Origin: Mesodorylaimus sp. YZB2_4
Taxonomy: Eukaryota > Nematoda > Enoplea > Dorylaimida > Dorylaimidae
NCBI GenBank assembly: GCA_030248295.1
Contig: JASANH010000142.1
Location: 270,127-334,126, forward strand
Length of the DNA: 64,000 nt
Direction: 5' to 3'
Part shown: in pieces, positions 23,201 through 32,800 of the stretch
Layout: every line of letters begins with the position of its first letter
Numbering within the stretch: position 1 is the stretch's first letter
Translations under genes and position numbers: made by a program
The notes under the pieces: generated by a model
What the model was told of the DNA's origin: nothing
What the model saw: only the letters and a program-made list of their open reading frames with translations
The model's database searches: none

Positions 23201-24474
23201 TGGGATATACAATGTGAGTAGTCAAATTCCAGCTGATATTCGGCCCGGCACAAGTTCTGCCCCACAGATACCATGATCCCTATTTCCATGCACTGCAAGG
23301 GTGTCCGCACTGATGGAATTAAACCAGTCTCTCTGAAGGACTTATTAGATGCCGAAATCCTCGCTTGTAATTCTGGAGGCTATAGGATTTTAAGACAGGC
23401 TTTCTGTAAGGGTCGACGGGACGCTGCCAAGCTCCAATTTTCATGTGTGAATTCGATGCACCCACTCGTGGTCATAGTGACGCAACAGTGCTTTTATTGT
23501 GCAGACTAGATTTTCAAGGGATTATACTAAAAAACGTTTTTTTTTTTAAAGTGCTTCGGCGATATCGGGCATAACTCACTGACCTTTCGATCTTTCTCGA
23601 TCAACGACACATCAGCATGTTCGCAAATGAATGAGGAATCGAATGCTTGTCGCGAAAAGTTTCTATCTTTCACCTATCTCGAGATCTTGGGCGCGAAAGT
23701 AGGAGGTTCCCTCCAAGTTGACCACTTTTAGACCTCCTGTTTGTTTATGCTAACTGGGAGACAGGGTTTGACCAGCACCAGGTTTGGGATAACCCCTTAA
23801 AAATCGAGTCTGCACAAAAAAGCACTGGTGCGTCACTATCACCACTCATGGAGGCATCGGATTCACACATGAAAAGGGGCCAAAAATTAAAGCTTGGCAG
23901 CCTTTGTTTGCCATGGGTCGAACCTTACAGAAAGCCTGTCTGGAAAGGGTCCTGGGGGCTGGGTAAACTGAGGGGTCACAGACGCGACCATGTGGGCAAT
24001 GTAACCTCACTGCGAGGGGGCCACGGCGAGGGGAGAGAATGATCGATCTCTCCTGGCTGGGAGGCGTCAACCCCTCGGGTTGATGTTTCAGCTGCAGACT
24101 TGCCTCGCTCACGTCGGAGTTTTTGTAGTACCGACTTTGGTCGGCCGAACTCTCTCCTCCGCCTGCCAGAACACGGTTGCAGCAGCATGAGATGAGTTAT
24201 CAGTGCCTTCTTGATAATCCTATAAGACATTCTTGCGGTTTGCTGTTCAACCAAAGTTTACTTGCAGGAAAAATTTCAACGAGAATACAGGCGGGTATTT
24301 GCGAGCTGTTGCGGCGCAGTGCCTGACAATAGACGCGATGCTGGCAGGACGATGATGGCTGCTGCTCTGGATTCGCAAGAGACTGTTTTCCTGAGGAGCG
24401 ATACGTGCGATGGGGCATTGCTCAATAGTTGTCATTATTACATTGCTAGCGAATTGGGCAAAGACGATGACTAG
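17220..24474 (+). CDS. Class A peptide GPCR (leucokinin/RYamide/tachykinin receptor-like)
   Basis: Eight exons (17220-17488, 17903-18112, 18208-18446, 21880-22034, 22086-22116, 22171-22240, 23123-23213, 24268-24474) keep frame and give about 423 residues. Seven membrane segments are visible: TM1 with FGNLLVIYVV, TM2 with VNLALADAMTGLLAIP, TM3 ending in VDRFRAV, TM4 with the conserved W, TM5 with YFVPLFIIDGAYI, TM6 with FTFCWLPYETY and TM7 with CLNPIIYGIYN. The TM3 and second-loop cysteines (IMCSVVPF, ILQCLPV) for the canonical disulphide are present. The N-terminus has an N-glycosylation site (NVT) and the tail has SCCG, a likely palmitoylation site. The family DRY motif is DRF. The TM3 style (LLQTWYLPNIMC...SVSVFTLTA) is closest to leucokinin and RYamide receptors; the ligand is not certain. 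Start choice between ATGs at 17220 and 17238 is open. Confidence 0.9.
18708..18726 (+). repeat. Poly(C) run, 19 bases
   Basis: Uninterrupted C run in the third intron of the GPCR, followed by a G and more C-rich sequence. Confidence 0.95.
19681..20900. mobile_element. Non-autonomous element with GGTTGCCGAC ends
   Basis: The left end has CTAGGTTGCCGACCGTCCAG then GGTTGCCGACTAAT (about 19690-19723); the same pair appears inverted at 20859-20891. A further GGTTGCCGACCAATGG lies at 19762. The 8 bases ATGCTCTC stand immediately outside both proposed ends (19673-19680 and 20901-20908), each 9 bases from the matching repeat block, which fits an 8-bp target duplication. The outermost 9 bases of the two ends do not match well. 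No transposase. The interior includes a tRNA-like stretch near 20430-20515. It lies in GPCR intron 3. Confidence 0.65.
20430..20515 (-). repeat. tRNA-like fragment (possible SINE)
   Basis: On the minus strand GGCCGCCTGGGTGGTGTAGC is followed by GGTGAAAGGCG, an A-box-like start, and later GGCCACGAGTTCAACTC, a weak B box. No acceptor pairing. It lies inside the element at 19681-20900. Confidence 0.35.
21545..21720 (+). repeat. Dispersed repeat D, copy 2
   Basis: Diverged relative of 5355-5520 with AACCAAGCCTGG, AGGAGAGAATATAG, GATGAAACATCAACATGAGG and CGAGGTTACA. Located in GPCR intron 3, just before the TM5 exon. Confidence 0.55.
22731..22856 (-). repeat. SINE A (type II tRNA head), copy 1
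   Basis: Read on the minus strand: a tRNA-like head with A box (GCGGCCTAGCGATTAAGG), a long variable arm, B box GGAGGGTTCGACTCCCGCC, then a shared tail ending GTGTTCCTTGG...CTCGAGTGTGC. The head resembles a serine/leucine-type tRNA but has no matching 3' acceptor strand. Relatives at 27783-27911 and 42272-42376. In GPCR intron 6. Confidence 0.75.
23391..23945. mobile_element. Long-TIR non-autonomous element (MITE-like)
   Basis: Both ends carry an inverted repeat of roughly 130-150 bp. The left arm runs AGACAGGCTTTCTGTAAGG, then CTGCCAAGCTCCAATTTTC, GTGACGCAACAGTGCTTTT and CAGACTAGATTTTCAAGGG; the right arm gives the same order inverted. The interior of about 300 bp has no coding sequence. 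A partial relative is at 1-390. No clear target duplication was found. It lies in GPCR intron 7. Confidence 0.7.
23975..24130 (-). repeat. Dispersed repeat D, copy 3
   Basis: Inverted relative of 5355-5520: on the minus strand GCTGAAACATCAACCCGAGG, GACGCCTCCCAGCCAGG and a terminal GAGGTTACATTG. Immediately downstream of the long-TIR element and upstream of the last GPCR exon. Confidence 0.6.
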
Positions 24475-26114
24475 TCCATCATTCTGGCACTGTTTCTTTT
24501 CTGAAATGACCCGTTTGATTCTATTCGCGCTCTGTGATATGTGTTCCTGGGATTGTATGAGCGCTGTGCGCTAGTGTGTACAAGCGTGATGATAAAAGTA
24601 ATGTATTTTGTCCCGATCATAAATCGAATGCAAACAGTTTCAATGTCCATCTTTTCTGCTGGGCACACAATCAGTACTGTACTGTAAATCACTTTGGTTC
24701 GCGGTTTTCGCGGATGACCAGGACCGCGAAAGTTTTCGGATAGAGTTTCGGATGGAGCATAAAAAGACGGACATGTTCATATTCCTCGATCCATTACTGT
24801 CCAGACGAATCCAGCTGAATGTGTAAAATCCACCAGGAATCGAGTAGGATAGAGAGCAGAAATTTCTACCTTGCTTTCAGCCACAATCTCATATGGTTTA
24901 ATTCCAATTCCAGCCCCAGTTCGGATGATTTCCAAGAATATTTAAAACCAAGGTCAGTCTCAGAGTGCGGACATGAGTTACATTATCAATAGTACACGTT
25001 GACGAGGATCGTGAACAGCGCCAAGGACACCTGCCCGAGCAGAGCAAATGCAGTGTTTGGATCACTGGAAACCTCAGATCCACGTTTGACCACAATGTCT
25101 TTCAAGCACCAGTGAGTGGATTCATCTTTGCCAATTTGAAATATTCATTCACTCTTTCTTCCGCAACAAAATCGACAGAACTGATTTTTTGACATTGAAG
25201 ATTTCAGTTGCAGGACTGTCGAAAAGCTCGAGCCAGGAAGATCTTTTCCAGAATGTTTTTGCTTCGGCCTGACCAGGAAGCACCACATTTTGACCAAACA
25301 GGCGACTTCACATCTAGGAATGAAAAGCGAACCATCATAGCTACAGTTCAGCAAAGATAACGGGGGGGGGGGGGGGGGCGCAGTATCCGATTGAGCATGC
25401 TTGGGCAGAATGGCCAGCTTATTGGCGGAGCAAGTGTTCTACTTGCTCCAGACTAAAGTATGCGGGAGTTTTCAGTTCGTGGGTGACTGACGCTGAGTGA
25501 GCCAGAAACAGCGAAAATTTCAGCCTGCAAAATAGGTCAAAAGGCCAAAATTGCGAAATTTGGGTACCGCGAAATTAAAGTGATTTACAGTGTTTGTCGA
25601 CTTTAGGTGATGCAAAGGGGCAAAGTGTGTCTACTTTACACTGGTGGCTTACGCAATACTGCGCAGCGGGCCACACTTTTGTACAGTGCTAGAGTGTGTG
25701 GTTCACCCTTGATTCCTTGATAAATATTCTGGCTAAAAGTATTGCTAGAATCTAATAGCTTTTAAAACAAAATCTGCTAAAACATAGATTATCTATTGCT
25801 GCAAAAGCATTGCTTATCGCTTTTCGGTGAGACAGTCCCCTGGTGCTGCAAGTAGATACAAATAGTTGGATGCGACGCGATGGTTCAGGCTCTGTTGACA
25901 TGGCCAAATCACCCAAAAGTGTTGCATTGCATCGAGCAATACTTCCAGCTGGAGTCGAAGAGTGAGCCACTGTACAGGAAATCTGTGTGGCCTCTTAGCA
26001 ATATTGCGTAAGCCATCAGTGTGAAGTAAATAGTGTAAAGTAGACAATGTAAAGCTAAGGTAAGCGATAGGCGCTGGCAAATGAGTAGAAAGAAGACACT
26101 GGCTTGTGGCAACC
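24475..26114. other. Intergenic after the GPCR
   Basis: No gene recognised. Contains a 17-base G run at 25362-25378. Nothing else could be assigned. Confidence 0.5.
25362..25378 (+). repeat. Poly(G) run, 17 bases
   Basis: Uninterrupted G homopolymer in intergenic sequence. Confidence 0.95.
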
Positions 26115-27004
26115 CAGAATCCTCATCCTATGAAATACCAAGATGGGCCCACGCGGAAACCATGAGGATACCATATAATCCCACGAAATCCCTATGTGAT
26201 CATGATATCCCACATGGTGCGCACATGGGAAACGCATCCCATATGGTCGCCATGGGCAAAAGACCTAGCAGCCACGTGGGCTGTCGTGCGACATGTGGGC
26301 ATGGACTCCTGTTAGACTGGGACTGGGCACTCGTGAGATTACACTTTACCACTCAGTTGTCACTTGTCACAGGAGATAGTTTGTGTTATCGTTCATATGG
26401 TGTGTGCAATACTTCAGCGGCCGTGCCAGGTATCTTGACGATTGACTGAAAAATATGTACTCGCGAGACATTTTTGCTGAAGGGAAACTTCCAAGGTCAC
26501 ATAAGATACTCTTTTGAAGTTTTAATCATGATCGAATGACTGGTAACAAATCACTAACAGCACACCACGCACACCACACAGCTCGAGAATGAGATCTCCG
26601 CGTCAAACTGTGCGCGCGCCTGCTGTGTTATAAGTACCTAGTGTGTATTTTTTCTTTAGTGGTGAGCTCGATATGGAAATGAGGATAATGAATTGAATAA
26701 TTTTTGTTTTGGCACGCGCCCTTTAAACTTCTGCACTGCATATTCCTGTTTGGTCTCGCATTAATGGAAAACTGTAATGAGTTTGGGCAAAACTGTGTTA
26801 GGACATAGTAAAGTGTTCAAAATATTGCTGCAGGTTATTTCAGATATGACACATGCTTCTCAGGTTGCAACAAGTGGAAACCACCTGCTCCCACGACAAG
26901 CTCACGTGGTGAATCGTCATCGCACATGGGAGCCACGTGGTGCCGGGCGATTCACATGGGCCCACGTGGACCCCATGATGGGATTTTCGATTTTGGGAAT
27001 CTGG
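26115..27004. mobile_element. Possible non-autonomous element rich in CACGTG/CACATG
   Basis: Both flanks (26115-26290 and 26880-27004) are packed with CCCACGTGG, CCACATGGG and close variants, in inverted arrangement. The outer ends CCCAGAATCC and GGAATCTGGG are roughly complementary. At least four CACGTG are present. No target duplication was found and no transposase, so the boundaries are tentative. Confidence 0.45.
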
Positions 27005-27039
27005 GAGCACATTTTTTGTTTGTCGCTTTGATTGCATAT

Positions 27040-28575
27040 GCGGGTTCGGGACAGTCGCACTTGTCGATTGATGACCGTTTTCGTGAAATACGTGCCTAAT
27101 ATGAATAAGATGACGCAGATACGCAGACACCCATTGTTTTACTCCCTGCCCATTTGTGTTTGTATAACTTCTTCGGCATCTACCGCGTGTGGCTGACAAG
27201 GATAGCGCTGCCTGCGTAAGTTCTCCGAGCAATGTCACGAATCATGTACAGGGTTTCCATAAAGTTCCAAGGAGAAAATAATTGGCTGTACCTGACCCTC
27301 AATGCCGTGAAAAACTAACCTATATCAAAAGGCAGAGCCAATTATTTTCTCCTTGGGATTTCATGACACCTCGTTTGTAACATTCATGCGGACATTTTGT
27401 GAGCATCGTTAGAAGTATTGTCTGATTGTACCTATAACCAGCCATGTTCTTTGCCATGAGACATGAGACATGAGGATTGCCAACGTGGGTCCAGAAGCCA
27501 GGTTCGACCAAACTGGCTTTTGCAGCCGAACCAAAACTGAAATAAACCAGCTTTCTTGCGGCTAGCCAGACTAGACCAGAGAAGTTATAGCAAAGCTCAA
27601 GCTTGTTCGATTGCAGTGGAGACCATGAGTCACGAATCATGCACAGGATAGTCCCTAGTTTATGAATGTCCTTTTACCAGAAGCCATTGCAACTAATAAC
27701 TTTTCTATTTCTGCACAGTCAGTAGGCACAGGTTGGTCAGTTGCTTGGTCATGTCATACTTTCTCCAGCCAAGCACCAGAAGGCACACTCAAGGGCTAAG
27801 GAACACATATTTTGACAATCATGTTTTACCGAGGCGGGAGTCGAACCCTCCCCTGTAAGTACGCACCCAGCGTGAGAGGCAGACGCCTTAACCCGCTAGA
27901 CCACGACCCTCAGCTCCAAAACGGCTAGGCTGGTTCGGCCCGGTCGAAGCTAGCCCAGAAGATCCAACGTCTTCTGGCCGAGAGGAAGCCATGTCGAATC
28001 GGACCCCACCACACGCGCACGAAAGGCAGGGAGACGCTTTTTCGAACGCGTTATGCTCATAAAATAGTGTATCCATGGGGTGGGATGCCCTCTACCTCAA
28101 CGACCTCTCCATCGGTTTCGATCCAATTTGTCTTCTGGCTCGGCCTTCCTTTACCCAGTCATCCAGCGGCGAAGAACATGGCTGGTTATCAGGTACAAGA
28201 AGACAATACTGACGATGCTTACGAAATGCCTTCAAGTTCTCCGAGCAATGTCACGAATCATGCACAGGGTGTTCATTAAGTTGCAAAGAGAAAATAATTG
28301 GCTGTGCCTTTTGATGTAGGTTAGTTCTCGCAGCAGAGTGTCACCAAAGTTGATAACGCAGGCAGAGTTGACGTAAGCAGCAGCCTACGCTGTCCTTGTC
28401 AGCCACACGCAGCAAATGCCTAAGGAGCTGTACAAACACAAATGGGCACCTGGGCATCTGCGTCATCTTATTCATATAAGGCGGAATAGCATGAGCACGT
28501 ATTCCACGAAAACAAGTCATCAATCGACTAGCACGACTGTCCGAGTGCAACTCAAACCCGCATGCGCAGTCATAG
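27040..28575. mobile_element. Large inverted-repeat (foldback-like) element
   Basis: Arms of about 400 bp (27040-27460 and 28165-28575) match in inverted orientation. Matching blocks include ACTTGTCGATTGATGAC, GTGTGGCTGACAAGGA, the AGAAAATAATTGGCT block and AACATGGCTGGTTAT. Within the arms the block TCTCCGAGCAATGTCACGAA with CAGGG also recurs directly (27216 and 28230), and GTCACGAATCATGCACAGG once more near 27630. The 700-bp centre carries a SINE A copy. No transposase frame is recognisable. Confidence 0.65.
27783..27911 (-). repeat. SINE A, copy 2
   Basis: Minus-strand tRNA-like head GTCGTGGTCTAGCGGGTTAA with B box GGAGGGTTCGACTCCCGCC and tail GTGTTCCTTAGCCCTTGAGT, closely related to 22731-22856. 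The 5' head would need a CCACGAC acceptor strand and does not have one. It lies in the centre of the large inverted-repeat element. Confidence 0.75.
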
Positions 28576-28649
28576 CGACTAATAAATATCAGCCTGCAAA
28601 AAATGCATTGATATCAAAACTAAAAAAAAACTCGCTATGTATTCACAAA

Positions 28650-29822
28650 TCACGATCTCCAAAAATATGGATTAACGCTAAGACGCCTCATAAAATTATC
28701 ATACCACTTTTGAACAACTGCTAAGGGCACGTAGGTCTCGTTAGGACTGATAGTAGATGCGCTTGGTTGAACTGCAAAGGAAGACGCAAAATCCACAAAA
28801 CTTTCCAACATTTTCTTCCCAAATTCCAAAAATGCGTCTGTTGGTGCTTGCGTGCTCGAACTATCAGCCGGTGTCAACGCCTTCACTTGATCAAAGGGTT
28901 CGACAGAAATACCAATTTGTGCCATCTTTTCAGCCGGAAGTGGCGCATTGCCGAAAAGACCATTTTGAACATCCGATGCTGGAAATTCGAAAACAATTCG
29001 TCATTCGAAATGCAAAAGTTTTGAAAAAAAAGAAAATACTTGGTTTCCACTTGGTTATGCGAAATATAGCACTGGGTTTATCATTACTAATATAGCCCAA
29101 GTATTGCCACGATGGGGCTGTGTCGGGTGGAGGAAAACTGAAGTAGACTGAAATAATGAAATGAACTATATTTTAACACAAAAGTTTAAATTAAAGACGT
29201 ACCTGCGCCGGCGAATCCATCTGGAAATGGTTGCTGGCCAGTCAAAAAGACGACGAGATGATTAATGGTATCGGCATTGGATAACGAACTGACAAAGTGG
29301 GTCATATCGACTTGGGCGAAGTCGGTTTGGACCTGAAATGATTGAGGAACTGACCTCGTGAGATCAAACTGTGAAACGACAGGACTGACAAGTGAGTACA
29401 AGCGGTAATCTTGCGCAGTAAAAACCCAGTTCAGGGCCTCTGCAAACTGGTATCTACCCAAGTGTAAAATGGCGTGGCACACACGCACCAGTCTGCAGGC
29501 AATGTAAAGTGGTGCACACGCACGTTTCAGGCGTTTACGCTGCGTTTCCAGACCCCCATGCAGCATGGTTTTGCCAGTCTGCATGGGGATCAGATCAGCT
29601 TATATTGTATAAAAGCTGTATTGCTAGCTATATGCAAGCTGTATTGTATATAACAATATAAGCTGATCTGACCTGATATGAGCTTCAAAGCTTCCATAAC
29701 TTTGAAGCTAATAATACACACAAGCAATATAAGTTTCGACAGTGAATAATGAATAACCTCAAGAAAAGAAAACACATATTTCACCGACTTACCAGTCGTC
29801 CAGCAGCCAATACGCCAAACAT
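28650..29822 (-). CDS. HIKESHI: Hikeshi (OPI10 family) HSP70 nuclear import carrier
   Basis: Four minus-strand exons (29822-29793, 29332-29203, 29147-29040, 28978-28650) join in frame to 198 residues, nearly the length of human Hikeshi (197). Exon 1 encodes MFGVLAAGRL, exon 2 VQTDFAQVDMTHFV and HLVVFLTGQQPFPDGF, exon 3 VYFSFPPPD and WQYLGYISNDKPSAIFRI, and exon 4 AQIGISVEPFD, ESFVDFASSFAV and the family-typical tail KWYDNF..NPYFWRS. Known family members bind FG nucleoporins and carry HSP70 into the nucleus during heat stress. The exon 3 donor (after KWKP) was chosen because it keeps phase; a GT closer to ITK does not. Intron 1 (460 nt) holds a short hairpin near 29590-29680 with CAGATCAGCTTATATTGT arms. 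Confidence 0.93.
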
Positions 29823-32800
29823 GATCGTACCCGATTCAATTTACTGTATTGATCAAAATCGAAACAGAATTTTTCGCGAACAGATTAGATCGTTCACCGA
29901 TAGGTCTACTGTAGTTGTGATCAGACTCATAAAAGCATAAATCTCTCGAAGATCGGACTAACTAAATGATATTTCGCCTGTGTAACCTCAGCTAACAAGG
30001 CTCCATGCTGATCAAAGGGTGGTCTTTTCCAGAAAACTGTGGAAAGAGCAAAGTATTCACTATTTCTGACTCACTAAGTAAAAAATCTTCAAGCATGCAC
30101 AAACCCGATGCTAATAAGGGTTATTTTTCGCTCTAAAAATTGTTTTAAAAACCTAGCTTTTAAAATTCCAGTTATTAAATTTATTTATGTAGCAAAAAAT
30201 AGTTTAATAGGTGAGAAATACTCAAATCTTTTAATGCTGTCTGCATTCCAGCGGGATAAAAACTGTCACGTGGTCTTGCGGTTTTCAGTTCGGCTCGGCT
30301 CAGCTGGCTGTTGCGTGCGGGCTGACTGCCATGCCAATTTGTGCAACCTTTTTGTCCTCAATTTTTATCAAATCGTTATTGATTTTAAATTTTAAAAAAT
30401 ATTTTAATGTATTTCATAATTTCAATTCTTTTAAGGTTCGGCTTATCAATCAACAACCAGAGGTCCCTGATACGCAGCTATCGGAAATCGGGCGCATCCA
30501 ATGAATGAACCCCGAAAATATTGATCGTAAAAATGAGCTGCAGTCGTAAGTATTTGTAATTTTTTACCAAAATAAAATTTGTCTGAAGCCCGTCCTGTAG
30601 ATTTTTAAAATCTAAGCCCTAGTAGATCGGGGAAGGCATCGATGGAGGCATAGGTGCAAAAGAGGGTTGGATTATCAAAAGCATAATAGGGACCAAAGCT
30701 CTATGCTTTCTTGGACTTGCACTGGAACTTGCTGCAGTTTGGACTTCTAAATGATTCGGAAAGTAAAACGCTTTTTCGGCATATAGTTATCACATGTCTT
30801 ATGGTTTTCAACGATTAAGCAGAGCATAGTTTATTGATTTGTATTTTTCCGATAATCAGTGATTTCCCCCTAGTCTATTATCCATTTGCTAAGCTGTTTT
30901 TCAAGTTTTCTGTTCAGCAAAATAACAGCTTTTACGTCTGTCTGATGAGGTCGGCGTGTTGTCTGCTCGACTGGCCATAAGACTTGGCTGATTATCAAAG
31001 GCCCATGTCGTTTTTTCTCAACTAAGGGTCTCTCGTCGGTGTTGACTCTCTCTCAAATAGTTCTTTCTGTGTGGAACGGATGAGTGAATGGGACGGGGCG
31101 TTGTCGTTTTTGCAGCTACCTACATTGATTCGTCGTTTCTAGTTCTACTTCTTGATCCGCCTATGTTGAGGCAATGCACTGTTCAGAAAAGATGAATTTG
31201 TTGAGGATTGAGATTGATAAAATATCGTGACTTTGGGTGTTACTCCCTTTTCGAGCAACATGGCTAGTTTTGGGTATGTTAATCACACACAATCTTATTC
31301 GTTGTCATAACATCACCGGGCACTGGATGAGGTATAACAGAGATGCGCAAGTGAAGTCGGGCAGATTCGATTCTAATGGATTTTGATAGCGGGCTGTTTT
31401 TCCTGCTTAATTAATCAGTGGGCCGGCGTAAATGAAGCGTTTCTACAGTACTATGTTGGCTTTATGGTGAAATTTAGCGATTGGCATTTTTGCTGACCAG
31501 CGAAAGTGGCATTTGGATAGAAGAGAACTAGGGGAGAAGAGGAAAGCGTATGCTAGGACGCGTGGATGCGTAATAAAGCATCAAGTAAGAGCGGGTGGTA
31601 GACGAGAAGGAGGATCGAATAAAAATCAATTGGCCCTCTCGGTTGGTTGGACGTGTTCATTTCCTCTTTTCTTTCTTCGCTCATCGTTTCTCTGAGTACT
31701 TTTTCAACGGCTTGACGTTTCGTTCGACGTGTGGCCCGTTAGAAAATGGTAGAAAGAAAAGTAGGGGCGTAAATGTTAGCGAGAGAAGGGAAAAGAATTC
31801 CAAGACCACCCGTGCCTTTTTCTAATCTGCTCGATTGAGGAGGAAGAGATGGACAATAAGCAAAGCTCACCATCAGTAAAATGGTGACCGTTTTGGGGAT
31901 TTTTAGTGAAATTCAATCTTAAATAATCGTAGTTCCAACCATTTTTGGCTTGGAAGTTTGGAAAAGAGAATGTAAATAGGACAGTTTTCGAGTGCTGCCG
32001 TATCGGATCGCTGTTTGGTGGGGACGCGCATGTCGATACGGCCAGGTTAGCTTATGCAGTGCACGTGGGGGACGTGATGGATCAATGATTGTTGGGGGTG
32101 GTCGGAGCCGTTGTCATGTGCAACAGGGCTGGGCGTGTAGGGCGAAGGAGAAGAATGTGTTGCAGTTGGTTCGAGCGAGGATGAGTCGGTGAGGGGCTTG
32201 CTTGTCGGTGTGCTTGGTCAATGTTTAGTCAACATGGTGAATGGGATTGATTTTGTGTTCTCGTTGGGTAGGTCATAATCGAGCCGAGGGGATGACAGGT
32301 CGTGTGAGGCAAGGGAGGCCTTGCCTGGCTCGTAAATATAAATATGTCTGTCTGGTCAGGGGAGGAGGGAGTGGCCATTTCAGTTTTCCTCGAATCAACC
32401 ATCCAGCGGGTACTCTAAAAACGAAACTAGGCTTCGCTTGTGGCCCGATCTATTGTCGTCGGCGAAAACGACCCGTTCTCGACTGCGAGAACATGGCTCT
32501 CTTCGTGTGTGTATGCGAGATATTTCATAGACGACGTTGACTGACTGATGCAGTAAATTTTCTGTCTTGCCATATTGGCGTTGTTGGAGTAAGGCTCGTC
32601 GGTTTTGTCGTTCCTTTCCGCCCGCCCGCCGGTCGGCCAGCCACCTCGTCGACGATACGACGATCGGTCGAGCCGTCGCCTTGTTTACACGAAGTCAGAA
32701 TGGTCAGTGGGTAGATTTCACACGCTAATTCTGTTCTTTTCTAGAAAAGATTTGATACTATGGGAAAAAAAGTGTGAAAGCAATGGGCTTATAAGTTTCC

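Noticed and set aside
26260-26970. E-box cluster as an enhancer
   Set aside because: The inverted arrangement and matching outer ends make mobile-element ends more likely; no conservation data.
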